Source: Streptomyces sp. NBC_01429
GTDB taxonomy: Bacteria > Actinomycetota > Actinomycetes > Streptomycetales > Streptomycetaceae
Assembly (NCBI RefSeq): GCF_036231945.1
Contig: NZ_CP109599.1
Span: 4,372,501-4,436,500 of the forward strand
Reading direction: 5' to 3'
DNA: 64,000 nt
Each line of letters starts with the position of its first letter. The first letter of the stretch is position 1. The notes below the pieces were generated by a model that ran no database searches, was not told where the DNA came from, and worked only from the letters and a program-made list of their open reading frames with translations. Of this stretch, positions 62,065-64,000 are shown piece by piece. The position numbers and the translations under genes are program-made.

Positions 62065-63189
62065 GTGGCGACCGTGCACCACTGGACCGGCCTGGAGGCC
62101 AGAGCCCTACGGCTCGCCCTCCGCCTGAGCGTGCGTGCTTTCGCCGAGCGCCTCGGTCTCGCCGTCGCGACCATCTCGAAGTGGGAAAAGCTCCGGTCCG
62201 CGACCGAGCCCCGCCCCGACACGCAGGCCATTCTGGACACCGCGCTCGGTCGCGCCGATGCCTCCGTGCACCTGCGCTTCGAAACGCTCCTGTCGGAGAT
62301 GGCCGACCCCGGGCAGGTGGCAGCCGGACGCCGGGTGACGGCTGCCGGGCCCAGAGCCTGGGAGTACGAGTCGTGGACCGACGACCTGGACCGTGCCGTC
62401 GTCGCCTTGTCCCGGCAGAACTTCACCTTCGCCGACAGCCTGCTGGGCCGATGGCTCAACCGTTTCACGGCCGCCGAACTCGATGACAAGGGCCTGTACC
62501 TCTACGCCCGATCCACCGCGTTACTCGGAGACCTCAAGCGCGATCAGGGCGCGGTGCTCGGACCACTGTCCGCACGCCACTCCTACGCGGGCGCGCGCTC
62601 GATCTTCACCCAGCTCGACATTCCCCGCCGTGTCGCCCAGCTCGATCTGTCCCTCGCGGTCGTCGCGGAGATGTCCGGTGACCTGGAGACGTCGGCCCGT
62701 ACCTACGAGACGCTCGCCGTCGACGACCGGCTCTCTCGCCGTGACCGGGCCAGAGCCCGCCTGTGGGTGGGCACCGCACTCAGCAAGGACGGCAACCACG
62801 ACTACGCGACCCGCGTGATGCAGGCCGCGACCCGTGAATTCGAAGACCTCACCGAACCCGACGACTGGTCGGTGGCCCATCAGAAGCTCGCCCTGGCCCG
62901 CCGGGGCGTCGGGGACCTCACCCAAGCCCTGCACTTCATCGACATCGCCCGAAGCAGCGGGAGCAGCGACTCACCGATGCAACGCGTACGGCTGGACACC
63001 GCTCACGGCCACATCCTGCTGTCCGACGCGGCGACCCGCGATGATGGGATACGCGTTCTCGGCCAGGCCGCTCGGACGGCCGCGCAGTACGGCCTCGTGC
63101 ACCAACTGCGCAGTATCGAGAGCGTCAAGGCCAGCAGTGAGGGGCCGCCCGGGGCCCCGCCGACGGTGATCAGGGAGACGAACGCATGA
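62065..63189 (+). CDS. XRE-like regulator with TPR-type C-terminal domain
   Basis: From GTG 62065 (behind GGAAGGGAGCGACGC) the product is 374 residues. The HTH (about 5-65) is WTGLEARALRLALRLSVRAFAERLGLAVATISKWEKLR; the rest is helical repeats (LDRAVVALSRQNFTFADSLLGRWLNRF, YAGARSIFTQLDIPRRVAQLDLSL, YETLAVDDRLSRRDRARARLWVGTAL). Peptide- or metabolite-sensing regulators often have this form. It is divergent from the peptide operon and heads the YdcF-WbqC operon, so it probably controls both. The two starts are 154 bases apart. Confidence 0.8.
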   Translation: MATVHHWTGLEARALRLALRLSVRAFAERLGLAVATISKWEKLRSATEPRPDTQAILDTALGRADASVHLRFETLLSEMADPGQVAAGRRVTAAGPRAWEYESWTDDLDRAVVALSRQNFTFADSLLGRWLNRFTAAELDDKGLYLYARSTALLGDLKRDQGAVLGPLSARHSYAGARSIFTQLDIPRRVAQLDLSLAVVAEMSGDLETSARTYETLAVDDRLSRRDRARARLWVGTALSKDGNHDYATRVMQAATREFEDLTEPDDWSVAHQKLALARRGVGDLTQALHFIDIARSSGSSDSPMQRVRLDTAHGHILLSDAATRDDGIRVLGQAARTAAQYGLVHQLRSIESVKASSEGPPGAPPTVIRETNA

Positions 63190-63854
63190 GTGACAGCCAG
63201 CAGGTCATCACCGAAGACCAGTGGCACCAGGCCAAGGCGATCTGGGACTACCACCAGATGCACCACCAGGCCCACCCCGCGGACGTGGCGATCGGCCTGG
63301 GCAGCCACGACCTGGGGGTGGCCACGCGCGCCGCCGAGCTGTACCACGCGGGTCTCTTCCCCACGCTGGTCTTCACCGGCGGCAACAGCCCGACCACCGC
63401 CAAGGTCTTCCCACGCGGCGAAGCGGTCCACTTCCGCGAGCACGCCATCGACCTCGACGTCCCCGCCTCAGCGATCCTGCTGGAGCCCCACGCCGCGAAC
63501 ACCGGGCAGAACATCACCCTCGCCCGCGAGGTCCTGGCCGACGCCGGCATCACCCCGGAGAAGGTGCTGCTGGTCTCCAAGCCCTACATGGAACGGCGGT
63601 CGTACGCCACCGCCCGCAAGCTGTGGCCCGAGGTCGAGATGGTGTGCGCCTCGGAAACCCTGGAGTTCGACGACTACCTCAAGTCCATCGGCGACGAGAA
63701 GCTCGTGGTGGACATGCTCGTCGGCGACCTCCAGCGGGTGATCGAGTATCCGAAGCTCGGGTTCGCCATCGAGCAGGAGGTCCCGGAGGACGTGCATGCT
63801 GCGTACGAATCCCTCATCCACGCCGGCTTCACCAGCCGCCTCATCGCTTCCTGA
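63186..63854 (+). CDS. YdcF-family (DUF218) protein
   Basis: The protein has 222 residues and overlaps the regulator stop by ATGA. DUF218 features: VAIGLGSHDLGVATRAAELYHAGLFPTLVFTGGNSPTT, a TGQNITLAREVLADAGI helix and LLVSKPYMERRSYATARKLWP. YdcF-type proteins are thought to bind nucleotides or to have SAM-binding or hydrolase-like roles; function is unproven. Overlaps the following WbqC-like gene by 59 bases. Confidence 0.8.
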   Translation: MSDSQQVITEDQWHQAKAIWDYHQMHHQAHPADVAIGLGSHDLGVATRAAELYHAGLFPTLVFTGGNSPTTAKVFPRGEAVHFREHAIDLDVPASAILLEPHAANTGQNITLAREVLADAGITPEKVLLVSKPYMERRSYATARKLWPEVEMVCASETLEFDDYLKSIGDEKLVVDMLVGDLQRVIEYPKLGFAIEQEVPEDVHAAYESLIHAGFTSRLIAS

Positions 63855-64000
63855 ACTCTCCTCCCCGGGCAGCCTGTGCGCCATCCACCAGCCCAACTTC
63901 ATGCCCCGGCTGACCACGCTGGCCAAGCTGTTCGCGTCGGACCACTGGATCGTCCTGGACGACGTGCAGTTCGCCCGCCGCGACTACCAGCATCGCGCCC
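63796..64000 (+). CDS. WbqC-family protein (partial, runs off the window)
   Basis: From ATG 63796, with GGAGGA five bases upstream, the frame reads LSSPGSLCAIHQPNFMPRLTTLAKLFASDHWIVLDDVQFARRDYQHRA, the start of the WbqC family (HQPNF(L/M)P and DDVQF motifs). WbqC proteins occur in polysaccharide and peptide-modification loci; their chemistry is unknown. The rest lies beyond 64000. Confidence 0.8.
   Translation, partial: MLRTNPSSTPASPAASSLPELSSPGSLCAIHQPNFMPRLTTLAKLFASDHWIVLDDVQFARRDYQHRA

Larger units (their letters stand above)
45157..64000. mobile_element. Probable genomic island (right end outside the window)
   Basis: It begins at the tRNA-Pro half. Inside are lower or uneven GC stretches (for example about 46380-49800), an IS, degraded genes, and several defence-type modules. 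No integrase gene is seen inside the window; it may have been lost or lie to the right. A complete tRNA-Pro copy is predicted at the other end. Confidence 0.45.

Overview
The window looks like chromosome from a Streptomyces or close relative. Base composition is very GC-rich, many starts are GTG, adjacent genes often overlap by ATGA or GTGA, and several families typical of the genus are present: an XRE/DUF5753 regulator with a DUF397 partner, RsbW-like ATPases, LCP proteins, and a SigE-like ECF factor beside aspartate kinase and aspartate-semialdehyde dehydrogenase. All calls are from reading the sequence; no search was run.

Positions 1-45000 are mostly ordinary chromosome. They hold a methyltransferase (window edge), a truncated Rpn-like nuclease relic, a small ATPase with a membrane peptide, XRE/DUF397, an aldo/keto reductase with a divergent regulator, a secreted protein, a winged-helix-like protein followed by a gutted Uma2 nuclease, ask-asd-sigma-membrane partner, SURF1, an S9 peptidase, a hemerythrin-like protein, TatA, ArsR plus an MgtA-like P-type ATPase, an LCP protein and a second TatA. 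A complete four-gene Wadjet-type anti-plasmid operon (DUF2397, DUF2398, SMC-like ATPase, DUF2399 nuclease) lies at 23308-32163. It is followed by a membrane-anchored ligand-binding protein, a P-loop NTPase, HtpG, a PQQ-type sugar dehydrogenase, a large Tat-exported glycoside hydrolase with LacI-type operators, and an AraC regulator broken by a 13-bp tandem duplication.

At 45111 the 3' half of a tRNA-Pro gene stands alone, without its 5' half. This is the expected footprint of an integrated element. To its right the sequence becomes patchier in GC and carries an IS5-type element, gene relics and defence genes, so an island probably runs from about 45157 past the end of the window. Inside it are: (a) a two-gene module at 46560-49797, a small helical protein ending in a GTNxQAGRDQ motif followed by an NB-ARC/TPR receptor beginning with the same motif, as in amyloid-signalling cell-death pairs; (b) a type II CBASS operon at 50613-54858 with a CD-NTase, an E2-E1 conjugating enzyme and one polypeptide that fuses a JAB isopeptidase, a TIR domain and a SAVED sensor, plus a 46-residue basic protein upstream; (c) a HigB-like toxin with a HigA/ImmA-type partner; (d) a TerD-like protein; (e) a divergent locus at 58739-64000 in which a recombinase-like protein, an RsbW-like ATPase, a radical SAM enzyme and a 70-residue Cys-containing peptide are translationally coupled, facing a regulator-YdcF-WbqC operon. 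The last locus resembles an uncharacterised RiPP or peptide-modification system.

The strongest candidates for something new are the JAB-TIR-SAVED fusion, the amyloid-motif effector/receptor pair, and the radical SAM/peptide locus.
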